From positions 1 to 36,397 of the forward strand of contig JAIORK010000047.1 of NCBI GenBank assembly GCA_021108215.1: a DNA stretch of 36,397 nucleotides. The letters are read 5' to 3'. Of this stretch, positions 6,873-16,236 are shown in pieces (the first letter of the stretch is position 1; every line of letters starts with the position of its first letter). Both the position numbers and the translations under genes were made by a program. Under the pieces are notes generated by a model. The model saw only the letters and a program-made list of their open reading frames with translations, made no database searches and was not told the origin of the DNA. Origin of the DNA: a bacterium. GTDB taxonomy: Bacteria; Oederibacteriota; JAAXVQ01; JAUVAV01.

Positions 6873-7877
6873 CTATGAAATATACTGCCTTACCGCTTTT
6901 ACAACATCTTCAATCCGTATCTCTTGCACCGCAGTTGGGTCACCGGTTGTCGGCGGGGTCAACACACTCACGCGTCTTCCCAAAGGTCCCCAGCGTACCG
7001 GCCCGGTCACCCCTTGGGCGGGAAAAACCGTCACCACCGGAACATCCAGCGCGGCCGCCATATGCAGCGGCCCGGTATTGCCTGCAATAAAAAGATCGGC
7101 TTGCTTAATCAACGCCGCCAATTGCTGCAATGTAACGGTTGTTTCCAACACAGAAAGCTTCGGCTTGCAAGCCTTATCTGCTAAATGCAGAAGCGGTTGT
7201 TCATCTATAGACCCCGTGAGTAAAATTTTGCATTGATATTGTTGGATTAATTTTTCAGCCAGCCGGCCGTATTGCTCCGGACGCCAGTTGGAAGAAGAAC
7301 CATGCCCGCCCGGATGGATACCAATCCACATGTCACCCGGTTTGCGACCCAAAGATTGATAATAATCTTTTGCCCATTGCTCTGCCGAAGACAAAACTTC
7401 AAGCTTTGGGGGAGACAATACCACTTCCACACCCAGCGCACGCACCAAGTCAAGATTATACTCCGCTTCATGCCTTTGAGCTTTTGCCCGGCTATGTTTT
7501 ACTTTTTTGTTGAATAATACAGACCACCAGCGCCGGGCTGTACCGATCCGGAGCGGAATACGTGCGCGTAACAGACTCCAGGATATATGCTTGTCCGGAA
7601 AAACCGCCAAGGCGGCGTCATAATGACCCGCCCGCAAGATTGCGATTAATTTCTTCCGTCCCCGGCAGCCGCGATGCGCGCCTTGTTTATCATAAGCAAT
7701 CACAGTGTCTACTGCCGGATGGTTTTCAATCAGATCAGATGTGTACGCTGCCACCAACATATCCACGGCTGCCTGCGGAAATGCCTGTTTCAGTGCTTGG
7801 CAAACCGGCAAGGTGAGCAGGGTGTCCCCCAACGCATCCGTACGGCAAACCAATATTTTTTTTAGATTGGCATTCAC
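6873..7877 (-). CDS. Glycosyltransferase family 9, ADP-heptose--LPS heptosyltransferase-like
   Basis: This 334-residue GT9 protein has the two Rossmann-like halves of the family. KKILVCRTDALGDTLLTLPV is at the N-terminus, and a C-terminal donor-binding half contains IGIHPGGHGSSSNWRPEQYG, ILLTGS and LFIAGNTGPLHMAAALDVPVV. The family moves L-glycero-D-manno-heptose from ADP-heptose onto inner-core lipid A/KDO at the cytoplasmic membrane face. The start is GTG, and its GTGA overlaps the stop of gmhB by four bases, so the two genes are coupled; gmhB makes an intermediate of the donor sugar. Whether it is heptosyltransferase I, II or III cannot be told from sequence alone. Confidence 0.88.
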   Translation of the reverse strand: MNANLKKILVCRTDALGDTLLTLPVCQALKQAFPQAAVDMLVAAYTSDLIENHPAVDTVIAYDKQGAHRGCRGRKKLIAILRAGHYDAALAVFPDKHISWSLLRARIPLRIGTARRWWSVLFNKKVKHSRAKAQRHEAEYNLDLVRALGVEVVLSPPKLEVLSSAEQWAKDYYQSLGRKPGDMWIGIHPGGHGSSSNWRPEQYGRLAEKLIQQYQCKILLTGSIDEQPLLHLADKACKPKLSVLETTVTLQQLAALIKQADLFIAGNTGPLHMAAALDVPVVTVFPAQGVTGPVRWGPLGRRVSVLTPPTTGDPTAVQEIRIEDVVKAVRQYIS

Positions 7878-8467
7878 GGCATACTTTCCTGCGAAATATT
7901 TTTTTGCGAAAGTATTTTTCCTGCTGCATCCCCAAGGTCCGACGCTACAAAATCAGGCCGGTCCTTTTCTGAAAAACCTGTTTGCACAACCGTGCCGCCA
8001 TATCCGGTCAGCACCAAAATCGTCCCGAGCTGTTTTGATTTCCCAAACTGAATATCTGCCAGCTTATCTCCGATCACCCAGCTTCCGGACAGATCAATCT
8101 GCAAATCTTTTTGCGCATCTTCCAGCATGCCGGGTTGGGGTTTGCGGCAGCGGCACGCCAGGGTGTATTCAGGAACAGTTCCCTGCGAATGATGCGGGCA
8201 ATAATAAATGCCATCAAGTGTCACACCGTTTTCCGCCAGCATCGCTTGCAAGCGCGCGTTGACCGCATGCACGGTCTGTTCATTAAAATATCCGCGCGCA
8301 ACACCGGACTGATTGGTGGTCACGACCAACAGATAACCTGCCGCCTGAAGCTGCTTTAATCCTTCCACGGCGCCGGGCAGCAGTGCAACCCCTGCCGGAT
8401 CAGCCAGATATTCAGCATCACGAATGATTGTCCCGTCACGGTCTAAAAATACAGCTGATTTTTGCAT
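7874..8467 (-). CDS. gmhB: D-glycero-beta-D-manno-heptose 1,7-bisphosphate 7-phosphatase
   Basis: This 197-residue HAD-superfamily phosphatase has the catalytic motif DRDGT with Asp9 and Asp11, motif II TTNQSG at about residues 50-55, and VIGDKLADI for motif IV. The inserted zinc loop that marks GmhB is complete (Cys90, His92, Cys105, Cys107). GmhB removes the 7-phosphate in ADP-heptose synthesis. The gene starts at an ATG with AAGGA nine bases upstream and overlaps the heptosyltransferase gene. The kinase and epimerase genes of the pathway are not in this window. Confidence 0.92.
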   Translation of the reverse strand: MQKSAVFLDRDGTIIRDAEYLADPAGVALLPGAVEGLKQLQAAGYLLVVTTNQSGVARGYFNEQTVHAVNARLQAMLAENGVTLDGIYYCPHHSQGTVPEYTLACRCRKPQPGMLEDAQKDLQIDLSGSWVIGDKLADIQFGKSKQLGTILVLTGYGGTVVQTGFSEKDRPDFVASDLGDAAGKILSQKNISQESMP

Positions 8468-8492
8468 TTTAAAATTCCTTTATCTGTTTCAC

Positions 8493-8517
8493 CGCTGAGA
8501 CGCTAAGTACGCAGAGA
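8493..8517. repeat. Degenerate CGCnnAGA-type short tandem repeat
   Basis: Three imperfect units (CGCTGAGA, CGCTAAGTA, CGCAGAGA) lie in the gap between the msbA-like gene and gmhB. Similar CGC-AGAG intergenic tracts occur in several uncultured and environmental bacteria, from memory. The rest of 8468-8588 holds no gene or convincing terminator. Confidence 0.35.
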
Positions 8518-8588
8518 ATTTAAATCATATTTTTTATCATTACTGTCCAAGTTAATCGAGCATCCTGTTTTCTACTCGCCCTAAACAC

Positions 8589-10448
8589 TTATTTTTTTCT
8601 GACTTTCTTTTTTGCAGTTGCTGCTTTTTTCTTCACAACTTTCTTAGGTGCCGCCTTCCGGACCGTTTTTTTCGATTTGGATCTCACCGCCGGTTGAATA
8701 CCCGCCATGCTCCGGTTCATGCCGAACTGCATGCGGACCAATTTTTGATACAGACCCCGTTTGCGCAGTAAGTCCGAGTGCTTCCCCCGCTCCACAATGC
8801 GTCCGTTGTCTATTACAATAATTTGGCTGGCATGCTGGACCGTCGAGAGACGGTGCGCAATGACAAAGGTCGTCCGGTGCATCATCAGTTTTTCCAAAGC
8901 ACTCTGAATAAGACGCTCGGATTCGGTATCCAATGCCGAGGTCGCCTCATCCAATATTAAAATAGGCGGATTCTTCAAAATTGCCCTGGCAATGGCCAAC
9001 CGCTGACGCTGGCCGCCGGAGAGCTTGACTCCGCGCTCGCCGATCATGGTTTCGTAGCCTTGCCTGCTCTGTATAATAAACTCATGTGCATTGGCTGCCT
9101 GTGCCGCTTTTTCGATCTCCGCCATGGTTGCATCGGGTTTGCCATAGGCAATGTTATTCCGGATATTATCATTAAATAATATCGTGTCCTGGGTGACCAA
9201 CCCGATCATGGAGCGGAGCGACCGGATACTGATCTGACGCAAGTCCACTCCGTCAATTTTAATTTCTCCCTGACTCACATCAGAAAACCGGGGAATCAAA
9301 TCCACCAAAGTGGTTTTACCCGCACCCGACCGTCCCACAATGGCCAATACCTCGCCGGACTTGACCTTGAGGTCGATATCCTGCAAAACCATTTTGTCCG
9401 GTGTATATCCGAAGTCCACCTGCTTGAACTCAATCTTCGATTTCACGGTCTTCACATGCTTGGGATGTTTGACATCCTGAATCAGCGGGGCCTTGTCCAG
9501 CACCTCAAAAACACGCTGCGCAGCTGCCAAAGCCTGCTGAATCGTATTGTTGATCCCGGCAATGCTTTTCACCTGCGGATAGAGCGAGGCCAATCCGCCA
9601 AAAAAAGCAAAGAACGTTCCTGAGGTCGATTCGCCGCGAATGACTTGCGCCCCGGCCCAGGCAATCATAACGCAGATCCCGATCGAACCGATAAATTCCA
9701 TGAGCGGGCTGGAAATTGCGGTTTTGCGCAAAGCGCGCATGACCAGATCAAAATAATGCCGCAACTCTTGACCAAAGCGCTTGATTTCATAAGGCTGCAT
9801 GGAAAAAGCCTTCACCACCCGAATACCGGTGATGCTCTCGTGCAGGACTGACGTCACATCCGCCATCTTTGCTTGCGAGTCACGCGAAATGGAGCGCAGC
9901 GCTTTACCAATATAGATAATGGGATAAACCGCGACGGGAAATACAAATAGAGAAATAATCGCCAGTTTCCAATCGAGATAAAAAAGCAAGCTTACCAGTG
10001 CTGCGATATTCAGAAGCGATCCCATAAGACGCCCCAGCACGTTCGATACCGCAGACTGCATCAAGGTGGCGTCATGGGTAATCCGTGAAATCAAAAGACC
10101 GCTGCGCTGGCCATGAAAAAAAGCCAGTTCCTGCCCGAGCAGATGGGCATAAACCTGATTACGAATATCCATGACAATCCGATTCCCAATATTGTTGATC
10201 AGGTAATCCTGGCCGTAGGTGAAAAGGCCTTTAAATAAATAGGTCAATAAAATCGCCAATGGCACCAAGCGCAAATACACCAAAGCCTGGGCCTTGTCCG
10301 CATTCCCAAAAACCTGATCCAAAACCGGTTTTATCAGATACATCCCCAGTGCTGTGAGACCCGCAGTCATTGCCAAACAAACCAGTGCCACGAGGATGCG
10401 CGGTACATAGGGTTTGGCGTATTGCAGCAATCTTAAGTAGAGTTTCAT
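8589..10448 (-). CDS. msbA: MsbA-family lipid A / lipid exporter ABC half-transporter
   Basis: The 619-residue protein fuses an exporter-type membrane domain (six helices within about residues 15-310) to an ATPase domain. The latter has Walker A VGRSGAGKTT, signature LSGGQRQR and Walker B ILILDEATSALD. It matches MsbA-type half-transporters that dimerise and flip lipid A core across the inner membrane, which suits the adjacent heptose genes. The last 40 residues are an added tail rich in lysine and alanine (KKTVRKAAPKK, KKKAATAKKK), not usual for MsbA. The ATG has AAAGGA upstream at a long spacing. A strong terminator (10511-10554) separates it from the outer-membrane gene upstream. A peptide or other lipid substrate cannot be excluded. 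Confidence 0.85.
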   Translation of the reverse strand: MKLYLRLLQYAKPYVPRILVALVCLAMTAGLTALGMYLIKPVLDQVFGNADKAQALVYLRLVPLAILLTYLFKGLFTYGQDYLINNIGNRIVMDIRNQVYAHLLGQELAFFHGQRSGLLISRITHDATLMQSAVSNVLGRLMGSLLNIAALVSLLFYLDWKLAIISLFVFPVAVYPIIYIGKALRSISRDSQAKMADVTSVLHESITGIRVVKAFSMQPYEIKRFGQELRHYFDLVMRALRKTAISSPLMEFIGSIGICVMIAWAGAQVIRGESTSGTFFAFFGGLASLYPQVKSIAGINNTIQQALAAAQRVFEVLDKAPLIQDVKHPKHVKTVKSKIEFKQVDFGYTPDKMVLQDIDLKVKSGEVLAIVGRSGAGKTTLVDLIPRFSDVSQGEIKIDGVDLRQISIRSLRSMIGLVTQDTILFNDNIRNNIAYGKPDATMAEIEKAAQAANAHEFIIQSRQGYETMIGERGVKLSGGQRQRLAIARAILKNPPILILDEATSALDTESERLIQSALEKLMMHRTTFVIAHRLSTVQHASQIIVIDNGRIVERGKHSDLLRKRGLYQKLVRMQFGMNRSMAGIQPAVRSKSKKTVRKAAPKKVVKKKAATAKKKVRKK

Positions 10449-10510
10449 AGAGTGTAATTTCCTTTATTCATTTTGGGGTATTTTAGCATATTTCCCAACG
10501 CTTCCATGCT

Positions 10511-10554
10511 GTAAAAAAGCACGGCCCGCAGACCTGCGAGCCGTGCTTTTTTAC
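10511..10554. terminator. Bidirectional intrinsic terminator
   Basis: AAAAAAGCACGGC (10513-10525) pairs with GCCGTGCTTTTTT (10540-10552), with a further CGCA/TGCG helix inside. The symmetric A and T tracts allow it to work on both strands; in the reading direction of the local genes it ends the transcript of the PorV/OmpA-like gene. Confidence 0.92.
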
Positions 10555-10585
10555 CCTGTGATCTTGTCTGCCACCGTCTGTTTTA

Positions 10586-12817
10586 TTACTGTGGTATCCG
10601 AATAATAATTTCAACCCGCCGATTTTTCTTGCGCCCTGATTTAGTCCGGTTGGTGGCAATCGGTTTGGTCGGCCCCCAACCTTTGATCCCCAGCTGATAA
10701 TCCGGCACACCCTGCTGGTCCACCAGGAAACGTCTGGCCGACTCTGCACGCACCAGCGAAAGTTTCATATTCATTTTTTTTGATCCGGTCGAATCGGTAT
10801 GTCCTTCCAGTACACATTCACTATTGGTTTCATCCTGAACCAGATAAGCACCTTTGATGACCTTGTCAAACATTTCCGCAGTTAGATAAGCCTTGCCGGT
10901 ACTAAAGAGAATCCCCCCCACTTTCAGGGTTGTCCGGTTTTCATTGGGATATACCTGGCCTTTCACCGGCCGAATTTTATCCGCAATTAAAATTTGATTG
11001 TCATATTCATCAATATAGGTAAACTCATAACGATACGTGCCGTTATTGGGCACCACGGTCCCGTTTTCATCCTTGGAATCCCAGGCAAAGGCTTTAAACA
11101 TTTCCTCCTGGGTCTGGTAGGAGCGCACCATATTATTGGCCGCATCAAAAATATCCAACTTCCAGTTCTTGGTATTTTTCACAGGTCGACGAATCGAAAA
11201 ATAGACTTTGTCCGGATAAACCTCATAGTTTTTACTGGTATACAATTTAGGAATCGTATCCACAATCACAACCGTCCCTTTGACCACTTTGGAGCCTTCC
11301 GCGCTTTTCAGGGTCAGGGCATAGGGATACTGGCTCTTGGAAGAAACCCGTTTCTTTTTATACTTACCATTCCAGACAAAAGACTGGTCCGGGAATCCGC
11401 GGCCTCGATATGATTTTTTGATTTTACCGCGCCGGTCGGTGATCTTAAGGTTCCAAGATTGCACTTCACCGATATCATCCACCACTTTGGGAATAATGGT
11501 AATGGTCCCGGTAAAGCCGATAAACTTTCCGCGCAGCTTGGGAATCTTGCCTGTCAAGGTGGGCTGCGGTGTCGGCCGTTTGGTCGGTGTAACTGTCACG
11601 GTTGGCGTCACCGTCGCAGTCGCGGTCGGGGTCGCGGTCATGGTCGCCGGCGGCGCCACCAAGCCTCCGGTATGCCAGTCAATGGAAAGCTGATGGTTCC
11701 ACTCCGGGCTCTGCCCCGGGTAGCTCCCCAGTTCCTTGCCATAATATGCCCAATCAACATTGATAAAACTGGTGACCAGCGATATGCCGGCCGTTGGATA
11801 CCCTTGGTAAAGACCGCCGCGCAACGCAACTAAACCGGATAACAGAAATTCCACACCCACACGAAATTTCGAAAAATTAATCGCCGTCGCATTGTTGGCG
11901 GTATTTTTCCACTCATTGTCCCCCTGCCAGTTAAGCTCGACAACATCCACTGCCAAAACAGTTGCCAAGTCTTCAAAATTTAAATACCAGGGTTCATAAG
12001 CAAAACCAAGCTTGAAATTTGGAACCATGACTTCATCCAGCATGCGGGTGTAAATGTCCGCCACCACCAACGCAACGGAGATCTCATCGGTGGGTTGGTA
12101 CAGCATACCAATATCGAGTCCACCACCCCAGAGCTGTTCCGTCTCAATATCATCCATATCCAGCACATTACGATTTTCTTCATAGGAACGGATAAGTTGT
12201 GTCGCTTTAATGGTAAAACCACCCGCCAAATAACCGAACTTAGGAATATCCCATCCCCATCCCCAGGCAAACGTCTCAATGAGCCCGGCACGCAGGTTCC
12301 AGCTCGCCTCAGGTAATAAAATCGCGCCGGTCTCCAACGCCATATCCGTAAAAATCCAGATTCCCGAACCAAAATTAGGTTGGATATACTTAATACTGGT
12401 GTTGAGATTGAAATGCATACGCGTATTGGAGAGCTGATCAATCGCATCAATCGTCTCTGGCGACATCGTCCCGCCATCCATAAATTCAGTAAATGCTCCC
12501 GTATTTGAGAGAAGATACGATAGGTTGTCAAAAGACTTCGTATCCCAGCCCAACGCATAATCAGGAAAAGTAAAACGCCAATAATTCAGACGTGCCAAAC
12601 CGGCCGGATTGTAGAACATGGCATTTTCATCATTGGCAACCGCGATAAAGGCGCCGCCCATCCCCATGGGCCGGATGCCCTGAATAAAAATACGCTCTGT
12701 ATTGTCCCCCAGCTGATATTGCTGACGACGGGACTCACCTGCCATGCTCAGAAGCGGTAACAATAAAAAGGCAGTGGTTAAACAAATAATCAGATTTCGT
12801 TGTATGCGGTGTGACAT
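10586..12817 (-). CDS. Outer-membrane protein: PorV-like barrel fused to an OmpA peptidoglycan-binding domain
   Basis: The 743-residue protein has a signal peptide (residues 1-26, ending LLSMAG). A PorV/UPF0164-like barrel follows, marked by RPMGMGGAFIAVANDENAMFYNPAGL at about 50-75 and running to about 375. Then comes a linker of TAT/TPT repeats (about 384-414), two FlgD-like immunoglobulin segments (AFAWDSKDENGTVVPNNGTY is in the second), and an OmpA domain at about 640-740 with LEGHTDSTGSKKMN and GWGPTKPIATNRT. The OmpA part should grip peptidoglycan while the barrel sits in the outer membrane. GGGAGG lies before the ATG. It is in an operon behind the lipoprotein at 12836-13642 (18-base gap) and ends at the 10511 terminator. 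Confidence 0.85.
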   Translation of the reverse strand: MSHRIQRNLIICLTTAFLLLPLLSMAGESRRQQYQLGDNTERIFIQGIRPMGMGGAFIAVANDENAMFYNPAGLARLNYWRFTFPDYALGWDTKSFDNLSYLLSNTGAFTEFMDGGTMSPETIDAIDQLSNTRMHFNLNTSIKYIQPNFGSGIWIFTDMALETGAILLPEASWNLRAGLIETFAWGWGWDIPKFGYLAGGFTIKATQLIRSYEENRNVLDMDDIETEQLWGGGLDIGMLYQPTDEISVALVVADIYTRMLDEVMVPNFKLGFAYEPWYLNFEDLATVLAVDVVELNWQGDNEWKNTANNATAINFSKFRVGVEFLLSGLVALRGGLYQGYPTAGISLVTSFINVDWAYYGKELGSYPGQSPEWNHQLSIDWHTGGLVAPPATMTATPTATATVTPTVTVTPTKRPTPQPTLTGKIPKLRGKFIGFTGTITIIPKVVDDIGEVQSWNLKITDRRGKIKKSYRGRGFPDQSFVWNGKYKKKRVSSKSQYPYALTLKSAEGSKVVKGTVVIVDTIPKLYTSKNYEVYPDKVYFSIRRPVKNTKNWKLDIFDAANNMVRSYQTQEEMFKAFAWDSKDENGTVVPNNGTYRYEFTYIDEYDNQILIADKIRPVKGQVYPNENRTTLKVGGILFSTGKAYLTAEMFDKVIKGAYLVQDETNSECVLEGHTDSTGSKKMNMKLSLVRAESARRFLVDQQGVPDYQLGIKGWGPTKPIATNRTKSGRKKNRRVEIIIRIPQ

Positions 12818-12835
12818 TCCGTTCCTCCCTAAGGC

Positions 12836-13642
12836 TTACTGGTAAGCCAGCGTCTGCCAATCCTCAAACATAGTCATCACATCGGTAATCAACTCTTGCG
12901 TACCGCTCCCGCTATGTTCAGCAGCGGTCTGCAAACGCGCCATGGCACTGTCAATATCAATCTGCATATCCGTAATAAAACCAAGCGATGGTTGATTGTT
13001 GGCGCTGTCCAAGAGCCAATAAAAATCCTCCGGCAATTGCGCCAGCAATGCAGGTGAAAATAAACCGGCCAATAAAACGCTGTCAGTGGTTTTGTTCAAA
13101 GATGTAATTGCAAAATCAGTGGAAATGACCTCGATCTTAGCTGTAATCTTGAGAATGTAAAAAATCCCCAAGGTCAAATTAATAGTGGCATCTGTCGAGA
13201 CATAAGGACCTGATGTCTGACCCAGCGCAACCGGATCAAGCACCGCGATCAAGGTCCGGAGCATGACCTCCACCTCTGCCATCGTGGTAACCCCCCAATG
13301 GCTGGGAACCAGCAATTCTATGCTGTCGCCGCTGTCACTCTCCAATGCGGACATGAGCACATTGACAAACTCTCCCAAACTAAATCCCTGCGCCTTCATA
13401 TAGGCTTCTGCATAGCCGACGCGGGCTTCCGAACTGACCGAATCATGTTCACATGCCAGACGAAAATATTCCGCTGCCTTTACATAATCACCCTTGGACA
13501 TGGCCGCGTGACCATCAGCAACCAAAACACTGGCATTGGATTCTTTGCCGTCATTATGCATGGTGGTAAACAGGTTACAACCCGTCAAAGATGAAATGAA
13601 CAATACACCAATTACAAGATATAGCATTGGAGTCCTATGCAT
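12836..13642 (-). CDS. TPR-like lipoprotein of unknown function
   Basis: This 268-residue protein starts with a signal peptide and lipobox SSLTGC (Cys22). Residues 40-75 form one clear tetratricopeptide-like pair (ADGHAAMSKGDYVKAAEYF, then SSEARVGYAEAYMKAQG). The remainder, about 80-268, is acidic and helical, and I do not recognise it. The start has GAGGTGAGG just upstream and is the first gene behind a clean promoter (13669-13698). It is directly followed by the PorV/OmpA-like gene, so it may be an outer-membrane accessory lipoprotein of that system; this is inference from the operon only. Confidence 0.7.
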   Translation of the reverse strand: MHRTPMLYLVIGVLFISSLTGCNLFTTMHNDGKESNASVLVADGHAAMSKGDYVKAAEYFRLACEHDSVSSEARVGYAEAYMKAQGFSLGEFVNVLMSALESDSGDSIELLVPSHWGVTTMAEVEVMLRTLIAVLDPVALGQTSGPYVSTDATINLTLGIFYILKITAKIEVISTDFAITSLNKTTDSVLLAGLFSPALLAQLPEDFYWLLDSANNQPSLGFITDMQIDIDSAMARLQTAAEHSGSGTQELITDVMTMFEDWQTLAYQ

Positions 13643-13668
13643 GGAACCTCACCTCGTGTTTTTTTAAA

Positions 13669-13698
13669 ATTATAACGCAGATACACTTGCTGCGTCAA
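13669..13698 (-). promoter_or_regulatory. Sigma70 promoter of the lipoprotein-PorV/OmpA operon
   Basis: Minus-strand TTGACG (13698-13693) and TATAAT (13674-13669) with an 18-base spacer lie 27 bases ahead of the start codon. The rest of 13699-13890 is AT-rich and without a supported gene. Confidence 0.8.
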
Positions 13699-13890
13699 TT
13701 CTTTGATGCATTTATTTTGTAAAATATTTTAAAATGTATATACGCAAAAAAGTGTACACCACTCCAATAATAATTTGCATATTTTTTTATACCACTTCTT
13801 TTTTCATATCCCTCAAAAGAAACTGTTTTCTTTTCGTTGTGCTTACACATTTCATCAATATGCCTACGCCTATTGATGCTACATAATAAA

Positions 13891-13918
13891 AAAAGCCTGG
13901 AATTAATTCCAGGCTTTT
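13891..13918. terminator. Perfect 28-bp palindromic terminator
   Basis: AAAAGCCTGGAATT and its exact complement form a perfect palindrome ending in TTTT on either strand. It lies 17 bases after the stop codon of the barrel protein gene at 13936 and should end the metK-barrel transcript. Confidence 0.88.
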
Positions 13919-13935
13919 AGAATTAAAATTCTAAA

Positions 13936-14973
13936 TCAAAACATCCAGGCCAGACCGATATTCACTCCGTAATCATTACTAATGCGGCCGGCAATAATAT
14001 CCACAGCAAATTCCTCACGCGCATAGTACCGTACCCCTGCGTAATAATTTTCTATACCCAACCAGTCCGGCAAAGAATCATAAACCAGACTTAAATAAAG
14101 TATCTCCGGATCAATCTCAATTTCCAGGGCAGTCCGCGCCCCAAATTCAATCCCGGAATACTCGTCTTCCGCAGAATTTTTTCGTCCGCTCTGGTATTCC
14201 ATAAGTGCCGCGACATGAACGGAAAAATAATTGAAAAAATCCTCTATGGCGGATTTGGCATCCAGCGCCTTTGCCATGGAACCCAGCCACTTTGAAAATA
14301 TCACTGCGGTTCCGAATCGGTTTCCCCGAAAAACATTCAACCGCTCATCCGTGTTGGTCCTATGATTCATAAAACGCCAGCCCGCTTCCAAGGCAATCGC
14401 CGGACGGGTCTCAGCCGCCAGTTCAGAACGAAATGCATAACGAAATTTAATGCCCGAGGTATAACTTGCTCCTTGCACGGTAAGTTTGGCATTAACCATC
14501 ACCTGCTGCATGGCACCCCAATTCAACCCGGCCTCAATTCCCGGCGGCTCATGCAACAACAGTCCCAAATTGACTTCCGTGGCATCCAGCTCCGGAATAT
14601 AAGCTGAAAAAGAATACGGTAAAAACTGGCGAACATGCTGCGCAATCATTGTATTACTTCGAAACATTTCACTTTTTTGCGCCACCTTGGAAATGGACAT
14701 CTCAATTGGGGCCGGTTCCCCGATGGGATAAGGCTCTCCCGGCGGCATTGTTTCCGGTGTAAATGGGCTGATTTCCCGGTCAACCGGGATCGGGTCCATT
14801 AATAACGTATCCTCGTCCACCGGTGTTGCCTCTAATAGTTCATCACTTTGCTCCTGATAAATATCCGCAGGATCAGCAACCGTCCCGAATGCCTGCTCCG
14901 CTGCAAAAGCACCCCGGGATACCATCAGCCCAATAAAAATCATACTTATCGCATATTTTTTCAAATCCATCAT
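13936..14973 (-). CDS. Putative outer-membrane beta-barrel protein (DUF1207-like)
   Basis: The 345-residue protein has a signal peptide (about residues 1-24, ending GAFAAEQ) and a proline/acid-rich stretch (30-90). The region that follows has alternating hydrophobic strands (EAGLNWGAMQQVMVNAKL, EIEIDPEILYLSLVYD), and it ends in aromatic Phe, as barrel proteins do (NIGLAWMF). It resembles proteins annotated DUF1207, but this is recognition from memory and the assignment is tentative. It is 23 bases downstream of metK and has no promoter of its own, so it is probably transcribed from the metK promoter and ended by the 13891 palindrome. Why a surface protein follows metK is not clear from the sequence. 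Confidence 0.65.
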   Translation of the reverse strand: MMDLKKYAISMIFIGLMVSRGAFAAEQAFGTVADPADIYQEQSDELLEATPVDEDTLLMDPIPVDREISPFTPETMPPGEPYPIGEPAPIEMSISKVAQKSEMFRSNTMIAQHVRQFLPYSFSAYIPELDATEVNLGLLLHEPPGIEAGLNWGAMQQVMVNAKLTVQGASYTSGIKFRYAFRSELAAETRPAIALEAGWRFMNHRTNTDERLNVFRGNRFGTAVIFSKWLGSMAKALDAKSAIEDFFNYFSVHVAALMEYQSGRKNSAEDEYSGIEFGARTALEIEIDPEILYLSLVYDSLPDWLGIENYYAGVRYYAREEFAVDIIAGRISNDYGVNIGLAWMF

Positions 14974-14996
14974 TAAGCGCTTCTTTCCCTAATGGG

Positions 14997-16160
14997 TTAT
15001 TTCTTTTTTCTCAAAAAAGGTGCCGCACTTTTTTGTACCGCCGCGACTTTGTCCAATTTCTCCCAGGTAAATGCCGACTGACCAAAGTGGCCGTAGACCG
15101 CAGTCTTGCGGTAGCCCGGACGGCGCAATTTCAAATGCGCGATAATGCCCTTGGGTGTAAGTGAAAAATGCTTACGCACTATTTTTTCAATTTCTTTTTC
15201 CGGAATCGTATGTGTCCCAAATGTGTTGACCATCACCGAGGTAGGCTCCGCGACACCAATCGCATAAGACAACTGCACTTCACAGCGTTCCGCCAAACGG
15301 GCAGCCACAATATTTTTAGCCACATAGCGCGCCATATACGCCGCAGAGCGATCAACCTTGGACGGATCCTTGCCGGAAAAAGCACCTCCGCCGTGACGGC
15401 CCATACCACCATAGGTATCCACAATAATCTTCCGGCCGGTCAGACCGGTATCGCCATGCGGTCCGCCCACCACAAATTTCCCGGTCGGATTCACAAAATA
15501 CTTTGTTTTTTTATCCAACAGTTTTGCCGGAATCATAGGTTTGATCACATCGCGGAGCATGTCCTGCTTAATTTTCATCTGTGACACATTTTCTGCATGC
15601 TGGGTGGAAAGCACCACTGCTTCAACACGATAGGGTTTTCCGTTGCGATACTCGATCGAAACCTGCGATTTCCCGTCCGGCCGGAGGTATTTCAATTTTC
15701 CCTGCTTGCGGACATCCGCCAGCCGTTTGACCAGCTTATGACTCAACACAATCGGCAAGGGCATATATTCCGGTGTCTCCCGGCTGGCATAGCCAAACAT
15801 CATTCCCTGATCGCCGGCACCATCACGGTCAACCCCCATGGCGATATCCTCTGACTGAGTATGAATGGTCGAGAGCACCGCACAGGTATTGGCATCAAAC
15901 CCCGCACTGGTATCGTTGTAACCTATATCGGCAATCACTTTGCGAACAATCGGTTGCACATCCACCACCGCCTTAGTCGTTACCTCGCCGGACACCACCA
16001 CCAAACCGGTGGTAAGCAATGTTTCACAAGCCACGCGGCTTTTTGGGTCCTGGGCCAACACGGCATCCAAAATAGCATCTGAAATTTGGTCCGCCATTTT
16101 ATCGGGATGTCCCTCTGTAACTGATTCAGATGTAAAATAAAAATTTCCGTTGTAATCCAT
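14997..16160 (-). CDS. metK: S-adenosylmethionine synthetase
   Basis: The 387-residue enzyme makes AdoMet from methionine and ATP in the cytoplasm. The N-terminal [10 protein letters not shown] motif, the [12 protein letters not shown] hexapeptide region (residues about 115-126) and [19 protein letters not shown] (about 257-275) are all present, and the length is normal. An upstream in-frame start at 16265 is rejected: the codon sits in the -35 box of the metK promoter, while ATG 16158-16160 has AAGGA in front and matches the family start. The product supplies the methyl donor for HsdM among others. The leader carries a strong hairpin (16194-16225), which could be regulatory. Confidence 0.97.
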   Translation of the reverse strand: MDYNGNFYFTSESVTEGHPDKMADQISDAILDAVLAQDPKSRVACETLLTTGLVVVSGEVTTKAVVDVQPIVRKVIADIGYNDTSAGFDANTCAVLSTIHTQSEDIAMGVDRDGAGDQGMMFGYASRETPEYMPLPIVLSHKLVKRLADVRKQGKLKYLRPDGKSQVSIEYRNGKPYRVEAVVLSTQHAENVSQMKIKQDMLRDVIKPMIPAKLLDKKTKYFVNPTGKFVVGGPHGDTGLTGRKIIVDTYGGMGRHGGGAFSGKDPSKVDRSAAYMARYVAKNIVAARLAERCEVQLSYAIGVAEPTSVMVNTFGTHTIPEKEIEKIVRKHFSLTPKGIIAHLKLRRPGYRKTAVYGHFGQSAFTWEKLDKVAAVQKSAAPFLRKKK

Positions 16161-16193
16161 GATCGTCCTTCCTTCATTTATTTTCCCTATAAA

Positions 16194-16225
16194 TATGCCC
16201 GGACACATTCGCATGCCCGGGCATA
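16194..16225 (-). promoter_or_regulatory. Hairpin in the metK leader
   Basis: TATGCCCGG (16225-16217 read on the minus strand) pairs with CCGGGCATA (16202-16194) through nine bases across a 14-base loop, close to the predicted transcription start (about 16230). No U tract follows, so it is not a terminator; it may stabilise the 5' end or block early translation. It does not have the multi-helix shape of the known SAM-I riboswitch. Confidence 0.6.
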
Positions 16226-16236
16226 ACGTGGCTTGA

